Made by a program: the position numbers and the translations under genes | Part shown: piece after piece, positions 27,522 to 36,850 of the stretch | Layout: each line of letters begins with the position of its first letter | Numbering within the stretch: the first letter of the stretch is position 1 | The notes under the pieces: generated by a model | Told to the model about the DNA's origin: nothing | Seen by the model: the letters and a program-made list of their open reading frames with translations, nothing else | Databases searched by the model: none | Assembly (NCBI RefSeq): GCF_900476215.1 | Contig: NZ_LS483446.1 | Coordinates: forward strand, 868,001-932,000 | Length of the DNA: 64,000 nt | Direction of reading: 5' to 3' | Origin: Helicobacter mustelae | GTDB lineage: Bacteria; Campylobacterota; Campylobacteria; Campylobacterales; Helicobacteraceae

Positions 27522-28610
27522 ATGAAGAAAGTTTTAATCGCTTTAGTGTTAATTTTTGGTTTTTGCTTGGCCGAGGACTTGCCTAGCAACCAGGGCATGG
27601 GAGTGCAGGACACACCAAAGCCTCCCACCATCGCGCCAAATCCCAAGCCAGATCAAAGAAAAATCCCCCTAGATAATCCTCCCAAGGGCAATCCCCTCTC
27701 CACTCCAAAAAGTGCTAAAACCTTCCTAGATTTCGGGCTTGATGCTGCCAAAAAAGGCGATTATAAATCAGCCTTTCGCTTTTTCACCCAGGCCTGTGAT
27801 AATGGAAATCCCGCAGGCTGCTTTGCTATTGGCACCATGTATATGAATGGCGTGGGCATCCAAACCAACATTCAAAAAGCAGAGCGCTATTATCAAATGG
27901 GCTGCTCAGGGGGAGATCCTACCGCGTGTTCGAGTCTGGCTAAGATCTATGATTACAAAGAACAAGCAAGCGCCAATGACAAAGAAAAAGCAGCGCAGCT
28001 CTACATGACTGCCTGTCAGGGTGGGGACATCATGGCATGTAACAATATTGCCTACATGTATGCCAATGGAGATGGCGTGCCAAAGGATTATTTCAAAGCC
28101 TTGCAGTACTATAAATTTTCCTGCGATGCTGGCAGCGATCTGGGATGCTACAACCTCGGACTTATGAGCAACACCAATAATGTCTATGGTTATGATCGTG
28201 CCAATCTCACCATCGTAGATCTCAATTACATCGCCTGCAATGCCGGGGATATCACAGGCTGTGCCAATCTTGGCTGGATTTATGCCAATGGCCTAGGAGG
28301 AGCGCCAGTGAGCTATTATTATGCCGCGCATTATTTCAACATCGCCTGCAATTCTGGAAATCTTAGCGGATGCAATAATCTTGGCGTGCTCTATCAAAAA
28401 GGCCTTGGTGTCACCCAGGATACCAACAGAGCATTAGATCTCTTTGGCTATACCTGCAATCTAGGCTATCAAATGGGCTGTGATAATTATCGCATCTTCA
28501 AGCAGCAACTTACAGGTAATCGCACAAATCCTGGTTCTTTTTTCTTCCCCAATGATCCAAAGCTGGGGAAATTGCCAAACATTGGCAGAACCCCTCCACC
28601 ACCTAGATAA
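27522..28610 (+). CDS. secreted cysteine-rich Sel1-like repeat protein (Hcp family)
   Basis: A protein of 362 residues with signal peptide MKKVLIALVLIFGFCLA, a Pro/Asn-rich linker and seven Sel1-like repeats of about 36 residues. Each repeat ends with a C-x7-C pair (for example CDNGNPAGC, CSGGDPTAC, CNSGNLSGC, CNLGYQMGC), which in Helicobacter Hcp proteins forms a disulfide locking the helix hairpin. It ends in a Pro-rich tail. Its position after dapD resembles H. pylori HP0628. Hcp proteins are exported and seen by the host immune system; some bind or process beta-lactams. ATG 27522 is preferred (AAGGAAATTGG upstream, proper signal peptide). Confidence 0.9.
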   Translation: MKKVLIALVLIFGFCLAEDLPSNQGMGVQDTPKPPTIAPNPKPDQRKIPLDNPPKGNPLSTPKSAKTFLDFGLDAAKKGDYKSAFRFFTQACDNGNPAGCFAIGTMYMNGVGIQTNIQKAERYYQMGCSGGDPTACSSLAKIYDYKEQASANDKEKAAQLYMTACQGGDIMACNNIAYMYANGDGVPKDYFKALQYYKFSCDAGSDLGCYNLGLMSNTNNVYGYDRANLTIVDLNYIACNAGDITGCANLGWIYANGLGGAPVSYYYAAHYFNIACNSGNLSGCNNLGVLYQKGLGVTQDTNRALDLFGYTCNLGYQMGCDNYRIFKQQLTGNRTNPGSFFFPNDPKLGKLPNIGRTPPPPR

Positions 28611-28688
28611 AACCCCTAAGCATGCAAACTCTCTGGGGCGTGGTGTTTCCGCGCTCTCATGGAGCATATGTGGATTCCCCTTGGTGGT

Positions 28689-28730
28689 GAGCTTGTGTGG
28701 GGTTTTGCTAGGCAAGACTCACACAAGCTC
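28689..28730. other. long intergenic inverted repeat
   Basis: GAGCTTGTGTG (28689-28699) and CACACAAGCTC (28720-28730) are perfect inverted copies of 11 bases around a 20-base centre that can pair further (GGTTTTGC against GGCAAGAC, with wobbles). It lies between convergent hcp and nrdA in the gene-free stretch 28611-28878. No T run follows on either strand, so it is not a typical terminator. Confidence 0.6.
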
Positions 28731-28878
28731 TCCAGTGAGCCCTTCAATCACCTGACCCATGCTCAATTCCCCTCTAGCGCCGCATGTACGCCTACCTTTC
28801 TTAAGCAAATCTCAAAAAATCCCGCACAAAGTGGCAAAAATTCGCTCCAAATTCACCCTCTAGAATTCACGCACAAGC

Positions 28879-31248
28879 TTATTGGCAATTTTCACACTCC
28901 ATGCTACGATCTGCGATCTCCTCTCTTGCCTCTGGGCTCTCACTCCTAAGATAATAAGTAGATTTGAGGCCTAGCTTCCAGGCAAGGGTGTAGATTTCAT
29001 GCAGAGATTTGATGCTGGCATTACCATCAAGCTTGATAAAGGTATTGGTGCTTTGTCCTTGATCCATCCATTTTTGGCGGATTGCTGCGGCCTTGATGAT
29101 TTGCTTTTGATCCAGGTCATAGGCTCTGGTGTAGTAGGGGAAGGTCTCTAGGTTTAGGTTTGGTACGACCACTGGGATCATGCCGCTCAAATTTTCCTCA
29201 TACCATTTTTTCCGATAGATGGGCTCGATGGTCTGGGTTGTTCCCACCAGGATAGAAATGCTTGAAGTAGGGGCGATGGCCATCAGATATCCATTGCGCA
29301 TGCCATCCTTTTTGACTTTTTCGCGCAAAAAATTCCAGTTATATTCGCGGTCAAAGAGCCCGCCGCGATCTACAAGCTTACAGGCTTCTTTGTTTGCGAT
29401 GTCGATGGGAAAGATCCCCTTGCTCCAGTTAGATCCTTCAAATTGCGGATATTTTCCTTTCTCTAGCGCGAGATTGGAGCTTGCTAGGATGGCATTGTAG
29501 CTGATTGCTTCCATGATCATGTCAATTTTTTCAAAATGTTCTTGGGAGCCCCAATGGATTTTTTGGGTAGCTAGCATCTCTGCCTCTCCCATTACACCAA
29601 GTCCGATGGCGCGATTTGCCAGATTAGTGGATTTTACCTTGCGATTAGGATAGAAATTGAGCTCGATGACATTATCAAGCATCCTGATGGCAATGGGTAC
29701 GATTCGATCGATGTCTTCTTTGGTGTGAATGCGGCTAAGGTTGATGCTTGCTAGGTTGCACACTGCGGTGTTGCCATCCTTGTGCACACGGCTTGTGATA
29801 TAGACTTTTTTGCCACCGATGCAATCTAGACTTGTGATTTTATTTGCCTTTTTTTCGATGCCCGCATCTGTGAGCACCAATTCCTGCTCTTCAAAATATT
29901 GCTTGCTAGAATCCTCAAACTCCACTTCGATGAAATAATGATTGGCACTGGTGTTTTGGAAGATCTCAGTACAAAGGTTGGAGCTTCGGATAATGCCTGT
30001 ATGTGGGTTGGGATTGGCTTTGTTGGCATTGTCTTTGAAGCATAAAAATGGCATGCCTGTTTCAAAATAATTTGTAAGAATCTTTTTCCAGAGTTCTTTG
30101 GCATGGATATGCTCTTTGATAATGTCTTGGCGTTTTTCAAATTCTAGATATTTTTCTTCAAATTCCTCGCCATAAAGCTCAGTGAGGATGCCACATTGAT
30201 AGGGATCAAAGAGTGTCCACAACCCATTTTCTTCTACGCGTTTCATAAAAAGATCACAAATCCAAAGTGCAGGGAAAAGATCATGTGTCCTTCTTCGCTC
30301 CTCGCCGCTATTTTTGCGCAGGTCAATGAATTCCTGCACATCTGTATGCCAAATTTCTAGATAAGTGGCAATGGCACCCTTGCGAGTACCCAGCTGATCG
30401 ACTGCAATTGCCACATCATTGGTGATTTTGAGGAAGGGTACAACTCCCCCTGCTGCATTTTTATGCCCATCAATAAAACTGCCAAGCCCTCTTACGCGGG
30501 AAAAATCCCAGCCAATTCCTCCGCCATATTTGGAGAGCAATGCCATTTCTTTGTATGCATCAAAGATTCCCTCGATATTATCAGGAGTGCTGCCAATATA
30601 GCAAGAGCTAAGCTGATGGCGTGGAGTTCTGGCATTGGCAAGCGTGGGGGTGGCTGTGATTACTTCAAATTTAGAAATGACATCATAAAACTGCAGAGCA
30701 TAGGCATTGGGATCTTTTTCATTTTGTGCCAAAAACATTGCAATGGCCATAAACATATGTTGAGGCAATTCTATGGGCTTGTTTTGCCTATCCTTGAGCA
30801 AATAACGATCATAGAGGGTTTTGACACCAAGAAAATTAAATTGCAAATCCCGCTCTGGCTTGATTTGTGCATTAAGAAAATCTAAATCAAATTTTTCCTT
30901 CAGTCCTTTGACAATCTTTCCTTCCTGCTCCCCCTTTTCAAAATATTCCCTCAAACTCCTATAACCCGTAAACCCACTGACCTTATGGTAGAGGTCATAC
31001 AAAAAGAGACGAGCTGCTACAAATGTCCAATTGGGGCGATCCATGTCAATTTTATTCACAGCAGTTTTGATGAGGGTTTGCTGGATTTCTTCTGTGGTGA
31101 TATTGTCACGAAAATAAAATTTACTATCCACCTCAAGCTCACTGTGACTAACATCTTTGAGATCCTTGACAGCACTAGAGGTATATTTGTGGATTTTACT
31201 AATATCCAGGGGTTCGATTCTTCCGCTTCTTTTTACAACTGTGATCAT
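28879..31248 (-). CDS. nrdA: ribonucleoside-diphosphate reductase alpha subunit (class Ia)
   Basis: NrdA reduces ribonucleotides to deoxyribonucleotides with the NrdB radical subunit (not in this window). Of its 789 residues, the N-terminal ATP-cone (VVKRSGRIEPLDISKIHKY) is followed by the barrel with ATPTLANARTPRHQLSSCY, SSNLCTEIFQNT, GNTAVCNLASINLSR (active-site Cys) and APTSSISILVGTTQTIEP, and the C-terminus ECENCQ carries the redox pair Cys785/Cys788. A segment of about 50 residues between NLCTEIF and CNLASIN is also found in the H. pylori enzyme. AGAGGAG lies just upstream of the ATG. Confidence 0.97.
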   Translation of the reverse strand: MITVVKRSGRIEPLDISKIHKYTSSAVKDLKDVSHSELEVDSKFYFRDNITTEEIQQTLIKTAVNKIDMDRPNWTFVAARLFLYDLYHKVSGFTGYRSLREYFEKGEQEGKIVKGLKEKFDLDFLNAQIKPERDLQFNFLGVKTLYDRYLLKDRQNKPIELPQHMFMAIAMFLAQNEKDPNAYALQFYDVISKFEVITATPTLANARTPRHQLSSCYIGSTPDNIEGIFDAYKEMALLSKYGGGIGWDFSRVRGLGSFIDGHKNAAGGVVPFLKITNDVAIAVDQLGTRKGAIATYLEIWHTDVQEFIDLRKNSGEERRRTHDLFPALWICDLFMKRVEENGLWTLFDPYQCGILTELYGEEFEEKYLEFEKRQDIIKEHIHAKELWKKILTNYFETGMPFLCFKDNANKANPNPHTGIIRSSNLCTEIFQNTSANHYFIEVEFEDSSKQYFEEQELVLTDAGIEKKANKITSLDCIGGKKVYITSRVHKDGNTAVCNLASINLSRIHTKEDIDRIVPIAIRMLDNVIELNFYPNRKVKSTNLANRAIGLGVMGEAEMLATQKIHWGSQEHFEKIDMIMEAISYNAILASSNLALEKGKYPQFEGSNWSKGIFPIDIANKEACKLVDRGGLFDREYNWNFLREKVKKDGMRNGYLMAIAPTSSISILVGTTQTIEPIYRKKWYEENLSGMIPVVVPNLNLETFPYYTRAYDLDQKQIIKAAAIRQKWMDQGQSTNTFIKLDGNASIKSLHEIYTLAWKLGLKSTYYLRSESPEAREEIADRSMECENCQ

Positions 31249-31312
31249 GGATACTCCTCTTTAGATATGGGGATTTTTTATTTTATTGATGTATTGATTT
31301 TAAAATTCTTCT

Positions 31313-31945
31313 TTAAAGATATTTTACAAATTCATGTTTACTGAGTCTAGGCGCCCTTTTTTCTGGCTTTTTGGCATGATAACCAAAGGCAATGAGAAGC
31401 GAAATCTGCTCACTAAAGGGATCTAGCCCTAGTAATTTTTCCAAAGGCTTTTTTTCAAAACCCTCAATGGGACAGCTATCAATATGCAAAAAGCTAGCAC
31501 AATTCATCATAGAACTTGCGATGAGATAGGCCTGCTTGGAAGTCCAGTGATAGATGCTTTGAGCTTCTTTGTAGTCATTATTAGCAAGGAATGTGCCATA
31601 TCTCTTGCTATATGCCACAAGGGCTTCTGGGTCTTGTATCTTTCGAGAAATCATGCGATTTACATAATTGCTCCTGTGATCCATGTCTAGCACTTTGGAG
31701 GTTAAGACTACAAGCTTGCTAGAATCTGTGATTTGAGTCTGATTCCAGCACAGGGACTGCATTTCCTTGCGCAGAGCCTTGTTTTCTATGACTAGAATGC
31801 GTGTTGGCTCCAGTCCAAAGGAGCTAGGTGTCAGCCTGCCAGCTTCCAAAATTTCTTCAAAGTCTTGCAAGGATATTTCTTTTGTGGGATCAAAACTCTT
31901 GCAAGCAAAGCGTGCTCGCATCGCATCTAAAAAAGCATTTTTCAT
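31313..31945 (-). CDS. FMN-dependent nitroreductase, FrxA-like
   Basis: An oxidoreductase of 210 residues in the nitroreductase family, using NAD(P)H and FMN. RFACKSFDPTKEIS and EAGRLTPSSFGLEPTRILVI form the FMN-binding N-terminus, and TSKQAYLIASSMMNCASFLHIDSCPIEGFE with LIAFGYHAKKPEKR the C-terminal part. The HIDSCPIEGFE block is close to H. pylori FrxA. Such enzymes reduce nitro-drugs such as metronidazole; the natural substrate is unclear. AGGAG lies before the ATG. It follows typA and precedes nrdA in the transcribed direction with a gap on each side. Confidence 0.88.
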   Translation of the reverse strand: MKNAFLDAMRARFACKSFDPTKEISLQDFEEILEAGRLTPSSFGLEPTRILVIENKALRKEMQSLCWNQTQITDSSKLVVLTSKVLDMDHRSNYVNRMISRKIQDPEALVAYSKRYGTFLANNDYKEAQSIYHWTSKQAYLIASSMMNCASFLHIDSCPIEGFEKKPLEKLLGLDPFSEQISLLIAFGYHAKKPEKRAPRLSKHEFVKYL

Positions 31946-32371
31946 AAAAACTCCTTTTTTTAAATTTTTCTATTCCCATCGCCAGCGCACATTGTTGTCC
32001 TAGCGATTTTGCCTAGGAATTACTTCTCTTTCCTTGTGTTTGGGATTATTCCACTTGCTTCATTGAGCGGGAATGACTTTTGGGCTTGGCTGGCTCATTG
32101 ACTTGGTTGCTGTTTTTAGTTTTGCATCACTTGCATTTTGCAAAACCCATCTACTAAACAAGAGCTATTTTTGACCAAGAACCATCCCATGCGCTCCTAC
32201 CCCCACAGCCTTCATGAGGGGCTGTGATACTCATTTGCTTGGTGTTTTAGAGGCCTTTGGCACATTGGCAAACCAACTACCAGTCTCTGGTCAACTCACC
32301 TTTAGCCATACAAACCCACAAAGCTCTAAACTTTCAAAATCCAAGAAGTTTTAAAAATTCTTAATAGCGCG
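31946..32371. other. gene-free stretch between nitroreductase and typA genes
   Basis: No reading frame with a believable start was found here. Two small inverted repeats are visible: CACAGCC/GGCTGTG (32204-32226) and ACCAG-TCT-CTGGT near 32280. They may be processing or terminator structures after typA. Otherwise nothing was recognised. Confidence 0.5.
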
Positions 32372-34174
32372 TTATTTTCGCGCCATTCTTTTTCTTTCAT
32401 TGGGGTCGAGGTATTTTTTGCGGATCCTGAGATTTTGTGGTGTGATCTCTAAAATCTCATCATCCTCAATCCATTCTAGCGCGCGCTCTAGGGTTAGCTC
32501 TCTTGGTGGTACGAGCTTGATGGCTTCATCACTCCCGCTAGCACGCATATTTGTGAGATTTTTGGTCTTTACAGGATTGACATCTAGGTCATTGTCCCTA
32601 CTATGCTCGCCAATCACCATTCCCACATAGACCTTAGTCTGTGGAGTGATAAAAAGCACGCCTCGCTCTTGCATATTAAAAAGCGAAAAACTTGTGGCCT
32701 CGCCATTTTCCATGGAGACTAGTGCGCCATTTTTTCGGCTTTCCACGCTGCCGCTATAGGGGCGAAATTCTAAGAAACTGTGATTCATGATACCCTCGCC
32801 CTTGGTGTCTGTCAAAAATTCGCTGCGATAGCCAATGAGCCCGCGCGCTGGGATCTCAAACTCTAGTCTGGTATAACCTTCCCCCATGGGATTCATAGCT
32901 TTCATCTCTGCTTTTCTGCGCCCCAATCGCTCGATGATGGTACCGCTAAAATCTTGTGGCGTGTCAATGACGAGATGCTCAAAGGGTTCGAGTCTAGCGC
33001 CATTTTCTTCTTTGATAATGACCTCTGGCCGCGAGATAGAAAACTCAAATCCCTCGCGCCGCAAATTTTCGGCCAAAATAGTGATTTGCAGCTCTCCTCG
33101 CCCAGATACGCGGAATTTCCCCTCACCCATTTCTTCACAGCGCATGGCAATGTTGGTTTGCATTTCTTTAAGTAGGCGATCTTTTATTTTATTGGCCGTG
33201 ACATGCTTGCCCTCAAGACCAGCTAAAGGGCTGTCATTCACAGCAAAATAAACGCTCATGGTAGGCTCTTCTAGATGCATGGGATCTAGTGGCATGGGGT
33301 TATTGGGATCGACGATGGAATCGCCCACATCAATGGCATTAAATCCTGCAATGGCTATGATATCCCCAGCCTTGGCTTCTTCTATTTCCATGCGAGCTAG
33401 GCCTAGAAATCCGATGAGTTTTGTGATGCGGCCTGATTCCTTGGTGCCATCACCCTTGGCTAGAAGCACATTTTCGTTTTTTTTGACCTTTCCATTGAAT
33501 ACCCTTGCAATGCCAATTTTTCCTACATAATTGTCATAATCCAGGGTAAAAATTTGCATTTGCAGTGGGGAGTCGCTATTGCCACTTGGCATGGGCACAT
33601 GTTCTAATATCGCATCAAAGAGGGGCGCAAGGTCTTTTTTCTCATCATCCAAATTTTTGATTGCATAGCCATCGCGCGCTGCTGCATAGATCACTGGAAA
33701 ATCCAGCTGCGCATCATTTGCACCCATTGCCACAAAGAGATCAAAAACTTCATCTACCACACGATCGGGTTCTGCGGCGGGTTTGTCGATTTTATTTACC
33801 ACTACGATAGGACAGATTCCAAAGCTTAGGGCCTTTTTGACGACAAATTTGGTCTGGGGCATCACACCTTCTTGTGCATCTACTAGCAGCAAAACTCCAT
33901 CCACCATCTTGAGCACGCGCTCCACTTCGCCGCCAAAATCCGCGTGTCCTGGCGTGTCGATGATGTTGATTTTTGTGCCTTTGTAATGGATGGCGGTATT
34001 TTTAGAGAGGATGGTAATGCCCCTCTCCCTTTCTAGATCATTATTATCCATCACCCTTTCATTGAGTTTCTCTCTCTCGCTAAATGTCCCTGACTGGCTT
34101 AAAAGCCCATCGACCAAAGTGGTTTTTCCATGATCTACGTGCGCGATCACTGCGATGTTTCTAATTTGTTGCAT
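32372..34174 (-). CDS. typA: ribosome-associated GTPase TypA/BipA
   Basis: A translational GTPase of 600 residues that binds the ribosome and helps assembly and stress survival. G motifs are clear: [12 protein letters not shown] (G1), [16 protein letters not shown] (G2), [16 protein letters not shown] (G3), VVNKIDKP (G4). Then follow EF-G-like domains II, III and V and the BipA-specific C-terminus ([37 protein letters not shown]). The frame extends 45 codons upstream, but the chosen start gives the standard [16 protein letters not shown] opening after GAGAG. Confidence 0.96.
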   Translation of the reverse strand: MQQIRNIAVIAHVDHGKTTLVDGLLSQSGTFSEREKLNERVMDNNDLERERGITILSKNTAIHYKGTKINIIDTPGHADFGGEVERVLKMVDGVLLLVDAQEGVMPQTKFVVKKALSFGICPIVVVNKIDKPAAEPDRVVDEVFDLFVAMGANDAQLDFPVIYAAARDGYAIKNLDDEKKDLAPLFDAILEHVPMPSGNSDSPLQMQIFTLDYDNYVGKIGIARVFNGKVKKNENVLLAKGDGTKESGRITKLIGFLGLARMEIEEAKAGDIIAIAGFNAIDVGDSIVDPNNPMPLDPMHLEEPTMSVYFAVNDSPLAGLEGKHVTANKIKDRLLKEMQTNIAMRCEEMGEGKFRVSGRGELQITILAENLRREGFEFSISRPEVIIKEENGARLEPFEHLVIDTPQDFSGTIIERLGRRKAEMKAMNPMGEGYTRLEFEIPARGLIGYRSEFLTDTKGEGIMNHSFLEFRPYSGSVESRKNGALVSMENGEATSFSLFNMQERGVLFITPQTKVYVGMVIGEHSRDNDLDVNPVKTKNLTNMRASGSDEAIKLVPPRELTLERALEWIEDDEILEITPQNLRIRKKYLDPNERKRMARK

Positions 34175-34395
34175 AGGTCTCTCTTTACTTTTTTGTTTGG
34201 AATAGAATGAAGCAGGAATTTTGCCTAATGTTTTATAAAATTTTGATAAAAAAGTAAAAAATCCTAATCTACAATCCTGGGCTATTTGGATGGAGTGGTG
34301 TATCTGCATAAATGGCGGGGATACAGGATAAATGTGGGGAAGTATGCAGAGGGACTTGTGAGAATTTGGGAAATTTTTAGAAATGGGGGATTTTT

Positions 34396-34409
34396 GGAAT
34401 TATTTTTGC
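34396..34409 (+). promoter_or_regulatory. sigma54 (RpoN) promoter of fliK
   Basis: TTGGAATTATTTTTGCTT has GG at 34396-34397 and GC at 34408-34409 separated by exactly 10 bases, in the form usual for Campylobacter and Helicobacter RpoN promoters. The predicted transcript starts near 34421, 25 bases before the fliK ATG. Class II flagellar genes such as fliK and flgE are RpoN-dependent in these bacteria, which fits. Confidence 0.8.
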
Positions 34410-34445
34410 TTATCTTGTTGGGAAATGAAAAATTGGAGCAAGAAT

Positions 34446-36001
34446 ATGTTAGATTCTGTAATAAATAGTAGCACCGCCATAGAGTCAAATGCCCCCAGCG
34501 CCCCCACCAAAAAAGGGAAGATAGAAGCGCAGGTAAAAGATGAACAAGAAAGCTTTGCCAAAATGATCGAAAAAAAGGCAAGCGAGGCCAAAAATACAAG
34601 TGATGTGCAATCTAATCTAGCACAAGGGGTGGCTCATCAAGCCCTCAAAGAGGCTTCTGGCGCATTTCATCAAAAAGAATTGGGCCAAACCTCAAAAGAT
34701 GCACCAGCAAAAATGGATATGCCAGCAAAAAATCTAACCCCAACAAAGCAGGACGCACCAAAGCTCTCTGATCTCAAAACTCTAGCAGAGCAAAAAAATC
34801 TCAATCCTCAAAAGCTGTCTTTGGAAAAAGAGCAACCCCAAAAAGCGGAGCCAAAGAAAATCGTTGCAAGCAAGACACATAAAGAGCCTAGCAAAGATGT
34901 GAGCACAGAAAATACAAAAGTGCAGAAAATGAGCACACAAGAGCTCTTAGAGCAAAAAAAGCAAAATCCCATCAAATCTCAAAAGCCAGTGGGTGAGCCA
35001 CTTGCCCAAGCATTAAGAGAAATCAACACCAAAGATCTAGCATTGCGCAAGAAGCAAAATCAAGAAAATAAAATGGAATATAAGCAAGAAGGTGGAGAGA
35101 AGATCGCAGTAATACAGCGAGGTCATCATCTACCTAAAAATATCGCAGAACCTAGACTCCGTGAAGAAAAAAAGGAGCTTGAACTCCAGAAGGTATTGGA
35201 TAAATTTGGAGTTGTGCATGATAATGGGGTGGAAGAAGATGCAGGGGTGGAAGCGAAAAAAAAAACCCTGAACTCATAGCTAAAAAAGGTAAAAAAAGCA
35301 AAAAGACAATACAAAGCAAGGAAGGCACAAGAGCTGCCTCTAACAAAGACATCAAAGATGCCAAACTCCCCACCACCGCCACAGATGCACCAAAGGCTCA
35401 GGTAGCGCCAGAATCAGAAAAGACACTAGAAAACACAGCTTCCCTGGATTTGAAAAAAAATGAAGAAAACCCTCAAAGGGAATCCAAAGAGGGCGGGGAT
35501 TCCCAAGGAATAGAGGAGAAAAAAGAGAGCGCAAAGCCTGCAAATGCACTGCTAAATCATCAGATTACAAAATCTGAGTCCCAGGCAGGGGCGCTACGCG
35601 CTACACTTTCTAGTTTTGCTCAGCAAATCAAAGAGGCGATAAAAAACTACAAGCCGCCGCTAACAAAGCTTGAGATCGAGCTAAATCCAAAAGATTTGGG
35701 CAAGGTGGAGCTAAGCATCTCCAAAAAGGGCAAGGATTTGCAAATTAGCATCTCCTCCAACATCCAGGCCATCAATCTCTTTGCGCAAAATCAGGTGGAT
35801 CTGCGCCAGCATCTCCAAAATATTGGCTTCCAAAATATCGATCTGAATTTCTCACATGGCGGTGGGGATCTGGGTGGAGGTTCCTCACAGGATGAAGGAG
35901 GTAAACAAAAAAGGAACGAAAATGGCTTGCAAGCATATAAGGAAATCGAGGATTCCGTGCAATATGATCATTTAGAGATTGTGTTGCCTAAGTATGCATA
36001 A
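34446..36001 (+). CDS. fliK: flagellar hook-length control protein FliK, interrupted by a frameshift
   Basis: FliK is the secreted ruler that stops hook growth and switches export to flagellin. The first frame runs from ATG 34446 (GGAG 7 bases upstream, just after the sigma54 promoter) and stops at 35277-35279, 12 bases after an A10 run. From that run the -1 frame is open without interruption to 36001, so one extra A would restore a protein of 518 residues, near the H. pylori FliK length. The N-terminal two thirds is K/E/Q-rich and repetitive; the C-terminal domain carries the FliK core (LTKLEIELNPKDLGKVELSIS, ...LRQHLQNIGFQNIDLNF). The A10 may be a phase-variable switch, a slippage site or a sequencing error. 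flgD follows after 9 bases. Confidence 0.9.
35256..35265 (+). repeat. A10 homopolymer at the fliK frame break
   Basis: Ten A residues follow GCG and precede CCC. The upstream frame ends shortly after as VEAKKKTLNS, whereas with 11 or 8 A residues the codons continue as KNPELIAKK into the FliK C-terminal domain. Confidence 0.97.
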
Positions 36002-36010
36002 GGAGCAAAA

Positions 36011-36850
36011 ATGCCAATCGATCTAGCAGAAATCACAGGTGCAAAGGCAGCCCAAGAGGCCAAAAAGGCTCAAGGGCCAAAGATTGCCAATGGACTGGAT
36101 AAAGATGCGTTTATGAAATTATTTCTCGAGCAACTCAAAAATCAAGATCCCACCGCTCCGATGGAGACAGACAAAATCATCACCCAAACCGCGCAGCTCA
36201 CACAGGTAGAAATGCAGGAAGAAAACAAAAAAACCATGAAGGAAGTGGCCAGTGCTATGCAATCCACAAAAGAGAGCAATGAGGCGCTCAAAACCTTCCA
36301 AAGCGATCTAAAAAATACATTAGAGAAGCTTGATAAGGGAATGGAGCAAAGTATAGATTCTAATGCCTATCTTGCCCAAGTAAGCGCGCTCAATGCTGTT
36401 TCTATGATTGGCAAGATCGTAGAAACAGATGTCAATGGAATTCATGTCAAGGGCGATGGGGATGTGGATTTTGCGCTGTATTTTGATAATCCCATTCATG
36501 AAGATCAGGGCAATCCCACAATCCAGATTTTTGACAAAGACAAAAATCTCATCGCCACCCTTCCTATTGAGGGCAAAGAAGGGCAGAGTGGCTATATTAG
36601 CTTCAAATGGAATGGGCTAGATGACAAGGGAGTGCGCGTGAAGGAGGGGAGCTATGATATCCGCGCAGAATACAATCTCAATTCCCACACCAACCAATAC
36701 CAGCAATCCCGCGTGGGCAGAGGGGAAGTGGATAGCGTGGTGTTTGACAAGGGTAAGCCCATGATTAAAATGGGGGCGATGGTCTTGCCAATGGATAGTG
36801 CAATTGAATTCTATGACAAGGAAAAAGGCGATGAACAACACAATTCTTAA
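36011..36850 (+). CDS. flgD: flagellar hook scaffolding/capping protein FlgD
   Basis: FlgD caps the growing hook and is needed for FlgE assembly. Of 279 residues, the N-terminal export region contains LDKDAFMKLFLEQLKNQDPTAPMETDKI with QTAQLTQVEMQEE, the FlgD hallmark (about 29-65). A FlgD Ig-like/tudor part follows (ISFKWNGLDDKGVRVKEGSYDIRAEY). GGAGC lies upstream of the ATG. The gene overlaps the next by 20 bases, forming fliK-flgD-flgE2 as in H. pylori HP0906-HP0908. Confidence 0.95.
   Translation: MPIDLAEITGAKAAQEAKKAQGPKIANGLDKDAFMKLFLEQLKNQDPTAPMETDKIITQTAQLTQVEMQEENKKTMKEVASAMQSTKESNEALKTFQSDLKNTLEKLDKGMEQSIDSNAYLAQVSALNAVSMIGKIVETDVNGIHVKGDGDVDFALYFDNPIHEDQGNPTIQIFDKDKNLIATLPIEGKEGQSGYISFKWNGLDDKGVRVKEGSYDIRAEYNLNSHTNQYQQSRVGRGEVDSVVFDKGKPMIKMGAMVLPMDSAIEFYDKEKGDEQHNS

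Noticed and set aside
28659-28949. A plus-strand frame between hcp and nrdA
   Set aside because: It runs through the long inverted repeat and into the antisense of nrdA, with no ribosome-binding site and no recognisable protein.
31205-31225. tRNA-like GGTTCGATTC motif
   Set aside because: It sits in the N-terminal codons of nrdA on the opposite strand; no acceptor or anticodon stem surrounds it.
28879-31248. The segment of about 50 residues inside nrdA as a possible intein
   Set aside because: It is too short, lacks splicing-domain motifs and, as far as recalled, occurs also in H. pylori NrdA.
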